From contig JAUMUG010000006.1 in assembly GCA_030530775.1 (NCBI GenBank), positions 1-64,000 on the forward strand: a DNA stretch of 64,000 bases, written 5' to 3'. This document shows positions 61,713-64,000 of this stretch, one piece after another. The notes below the pieces were generated by a model. The model searched no databases. It saw only the letters and a program-made list of their open reading frames with translations, and was not told where the DNA came from. Origin of the DNA: Lautropia sp. (lineage in GTDB: Bacteria; Pseudomonadota; Gammaproteobacteria; Burkholderiales; Burkholderiaceae_E). The stretch's first letter is position 1. The number at the start of each line of letters is the position of its first letter. A program made the position numbers and the translations under genes.

Positions 61713-63020
61713 TTACAGCGCAGCCGCGCCATTGCTGGTATGGGCCTCGGTGGAGCCGGCCTGTGTATGTCGATTGGCCGGCTCATCGGTTGCGCGTGCC
61801 CGGGCGTTGGCTTCGATCGCGCGCCGGAACAGGTCACGCAGCTCGATCGTGTTGCGATGCACGTCGTAGTCGCTTTCGACCAACTGACGGGCATTGCGAG
61901 ACAGACGCAGGCATTCGGCGGGATCGGCCAGTAACTTGGCAATGGCATCGGCCAGGGCGACCGGATCGTTCGGTTCGATGCACAGACCGGTCTGCTCGTG
62001 GCGGATCAGCTCGGGAATGCCGACCACTGCGGTGGAGATGCAGGGTGTGCCTAGCGCCATAGCCTCGACCAGAATGGTCGGCAATCCATCGCGGTCGCCT
62101 CCCTTGCTGATGATGCAGGGCACCGCCATCACCGAGGCGGTGCGTAGCATGTCGATGACCTCGGGCTGCGCCTTGGCCCCCGGCATACTGACCCTGTCCT
62201 GCAGGCCCAGCCCGTTGATCTGTTCGGTCAGTGCGTCGCGCATCGGGCCGTCGCCGATCAGGGTGCAGTGGCAGTCGATGCCGCGGTCACGCAGCAGTGC
62301 CATCGCTTCGACGAGTGTCGGCAGACCTTTCTTCTCGACCAGCCGACCGACAGACATGATGTGCGGTTTGCCGGCCGTCGGCGCTTGATAAGGGAAGCGG
62401 TCGAGATCGAGACCGTTGTAGATGCGGAAGCTGTTGTTTTCGGTGGCACCGAAGGTGTTGCGCAGATGTCGCAGGTTGTAATCCGACACCGTGACGGTGA
62501 AGGCGGCATCACGGATTTTCAGATCCAGCTCGACCGGTTCTTCGTACTGGTGATAGATATCCTTGGCGTGTGCGGTGAAGCTGTAGGTGATGCCGGCAAA
62601 GGCAGCTGCCAGTCGCGCTTGGTTGGCGGCGAGGGTGCCGAAATGGGCGTGTAGATGTTGAATGCCGGAGCGCACCACCTGCATCGCCAGCACGATGGCC
62701 TGACCCACGGTGTAGGCATCGTAGTGCTCGGCCAGATCGGCATGCTTACGGAAGCCGGGCAGTTCCTGACGGGCTCGCACCAGCAGCTGCCAGAACAGCA
62801 TCGAATCGTTGAACTGATGGCGGACACGGCGTACCGGTGCCTTGACACGGGAGATCACTTCCTGGAAGTGAGTTTCCTGGACGGGGCCGAGCGCAAAAAT
62901 CTCGATGTTCACACCGGCTGCTTCCAGCGCAAGGATTTCGTTGACGACGAAGGTTTCGGAGAAACGCGGATAGCGCTTCAGGACATAACCGATTTTCAGG
63001 GCGGGGGCGGTGAGCTGCAT
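61713..63020 (-). CDS. Glycosyltransferase family 4
   Basis: A 435-residue GT-B enzyme resembling colanic-acid and exopolysaccharide transferases. It opens with L-K-R-Y-P-R-F-S-E-T-F-V-V-N-E-I, then H-A-H-F-G-T-L-A-A-N-Q-A (acceptor loop), M-S-V-G-R-L-V-E-K-K-G (donor domain) and D-G-L-P-T-I-L-V-E-A-M-A-L-G-T-P (nucleotide-sugar site with the retaining E-x7-E). The last 30 residues are polar and unlike the family. It is 36 bases upstream of the next glycosyltransferase and 8 bases after the gene at the edge, so all probably form one transcript. Confidence 0.9.
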   Translation of the reverse strand: MQLTAPALKIGYVLKRYPRFSETFVVNEILALEAAGVNIEIFALGPVQETHFQEVISRVKAPVRRVRHQFNDSMLFWQLLVRARQELPGFRKHADLAEHYDAYTVGQAIVLAMQVVRSGIQHLHAHFGTLAANQARLAAAFAGITYSFTAHAKDIYHQYEEPVELDLKIRDAAFTVTVSDYNLRHLRNTFGATENNSFRIYNGLDLDRFPYQAPTAGKPHIMSVGRLVEKKGLPTLVEAMALLRDRGIDCHCTLIGDGPMRDALTEQINGLGLQDRVSMPGAKAQPEVIDMLRTASVMAVPCIISKGGDRDGLPTILVEAMALGTPCISTAVVGIPELIRHEQTGLCIEPNDPVALADAIAKLLADPAECLRLSRNARQLVESDYDVHRNTIELRDLFRRAIEANARARATDEPANRHTQAGSTEAHTSNGAAAL

Positions 63021-63028
63021 GGGGCGGT

Positions 63029-64000
63029 TCAGAGGTTGGGTTGAGGGGTGAGCAGCAGTGCGGCCTGCTCGGCGACGCGGTTCAAACCATTGAAGTCCAG
63101 CGAGCGACGGGCGGGCGGCGGTGCGCCACGCTCATCGGCCAGCCAGGACGACAGGGTATCGCTGTTGAGTGCCTCGGGGTGGACGCAATCGACCAGGCCG
63201 AGCTCGGCCAGACGGCTGGCGCGCAGCCACTGTTCGGCGCGGGGTGTGACACGGGGCACCAGCATGGCGCGTTTGTTCAGGGCCAGCACTTCCATGGTGC
63301 TGTTGTACCCGGCCATCGCCACGACGGCGCGCGCCTCGCGGATCAGTTCGATTGGTTCGTTGACGAAATCCAACACTTCGAATTCCTGACGATGGGCCGT
63401 CAGTTCGCGCAGACGCTGGCGCTTGGGCCCCGGCATCATGGCTCCGCTGAGGATGATGCCGCGCCACCCGGCAGGCAGGCGTGCCTGGGCAAAGGCCTCG
63501 GCCACGGCAAAGCCATCCTGGCCGCCGCCCACCAGGCAAAGAGCGAAGGGAGCGTCACCCCGGTCATGGTTGGTTACAGGCAACTGACGTTCACAGGGGT
63601 CGAGGTAACCAACATTGACGATTTGCTTGTTTCCGATCCGGTCCAGTCCATAGGCGCGGGCCGTGTCGTAGAGGCGGGTGTCACCATAAATCCAGATGGC
63701 GTCGAAGAAATCATGGACGACCCGGAAGTTGTCCTGTTTTTGCCACTGTCGGGCAACGGTCTCGGGTGTATCGATGATGTCACGCAATCCCAGTACGATA
63801 CGGGTATGGGTGTTGCCCTGCCGCAACTGCGCAAGCGGCGCATCCAGTTCCTTCATCGCGCCACGCGGCACGTTGTCGACGATGAACAGGTCGGGGTCGA
63901 AGGCGCCCAGTGCCGCACCGATGGCAGCACCGCGCAGCGCGATCAGGCGTTCCACGTCGATGTCCAGCGATCGCGAGCGATAGGTACCATCGGGCTGTTT
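63029..64000 (-). CDS. GT28/MurG-like glycosyltransferase, N-terminus beyond the window
   Basis: At least 323 codons run off the right edge in an open frame; the first candidate start inside the window, a GTG at 63955, is not the true start because in-frame coding continues upstream (K-Q-P-D-G-T-Y-R-S-R). Features include D-P-D-L-F-I-V-D-N-V-P-R-G (N-domain end), L-C-L-V-G-G-G-Q-D-G, L-S-G-A-M-M-P and A-M-A-G-Y-N-S-T-M-E-V-L, which resembles the MurG/UGT donor loop. It is the most upstream gene of the locus that is visible. Sugar specificity is unknown. Confidence 0.82.
   Translation of the reverse strand, partial: KQPDGTYRSRSLDIDVERLIALRGAAIGAALGAFDPDLFIVDNVPRGAMKELDAPLAQLRQGNTHTRIVLGLRDIIDTPETVARQWQKQDNFRVVHDFFDAIWIYGDTRLYDTARAYGLDRIGNKQIVNVGYLDPCERQLPVTNHDRGDAPFALCLVGGGQDGFAVAEAFAQARLPAGWRGIILSGAMMPGPKRQRLRELTAHRQEFEVLDFVNEPIELIREARAVVAMAGYNSTMEVLALNKRAMLVPRVTPRAEQWLRASRLAELGLVDCVHPEALNSDTLSSWLADERGAPPPARRSLDFNGLNRVAEQAALLLTPQPNL

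Noticed and set aside
1..64000. CRISPR array or prophage
   Set aside because: No regularly spaced identical repeats with unique spacers, and no phage structural, integrase or lysis genes were seen.

Overview
The window looks like the chromosome of a GC-rich betaproteobacterium, most likely order Burkholderiales. The evidence is the gene order folK-pcnB-HAD phosphatase and hda/purM, the codon bias, and the betaproteobacterial style of many proteins. A Lautropia-like organism is a guess. Denitrification-type and anaerobic functions recur: pseudoazurin, an NnrU-family protein and a respiratory formate dehydrogenase. The lifestyle is therefore probably facultative, with strong interest in iron and other metals.

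Layout. 1-1250 is a damaged mobile-element zone: a possible IS30-type transposase end, the N-terminal stub of an MFS transporter, and an IS5-family element with an internally deleted transposase. 1250-11000 is largely metal handling: a Gdt1/TMEM165-type cation exporter, rlmJ, an iron-siderophore-type ABC transporter followed by pseudoazurin, a GNAT acetyltransferase, and tonB-exbB-exbD behind a Fur-box-like site. 11343-14680 holds ribA (with a run of 12 G in its coding sequence), folE and galE. 15234-18466 is a proXWV osmoprotectant importer with a long leader. 18617-25838 is housekeeping: folK, pcnB, a HAD phosphatase, hda and purM, interrupted by an AspT/YidE-type transporter.

26240-47179 reads as a selenium, formate and metal island. 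It starts with a three-gene formate dehydrogenase operon whose alpha subunit has an in-frame UGA selenocysteine codon followed by a clear bacterial SECIS hairpin. Later come fdhE, selA, selB, the selenocysteine tRNA gene and mnmH (tRNA 2-selenouridine synthase). selD is not in the window. Between the two halves lie an HMA-type membrane protein, nnrU, a LysR-azoR divergent pair, a glyoxalase-fold pseudogene and a six-gene minus-strand operon (39785-35052). That operon encodes an HMA-like protein, a ferritin-like helical protein, three small hydrophobic or low-complexity proteins and a P1B-type ATPase with an atypical metal-site motif. It resembles the 'fez' clusters that build ferrosomes (membrane-bound iron-storage compartments) and is the most interesting system here, although this assignment is inference.

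47280-54632 holds two YbjQ-family genes, an M48 metalloprotease, miaA, mutL and a DedA-family gene. 54818 to the right edge is a minus-strand polysaccharide-type locus: a GT28-like glycosyltransferase (cut by the edge), two GT4 glycosyltransferases, an ABC exporter, a protein with two tandem phosphotransferase domains, and an AlgE-like outer-membrane protein. I do not recognise it as a known named system. Several housekeeping proteins (SelB, SelA, FdhE, MutL, PcnB, RlmJ, RibA) carry long low-complexity insertions or tails, which seems to be a property of this genome.
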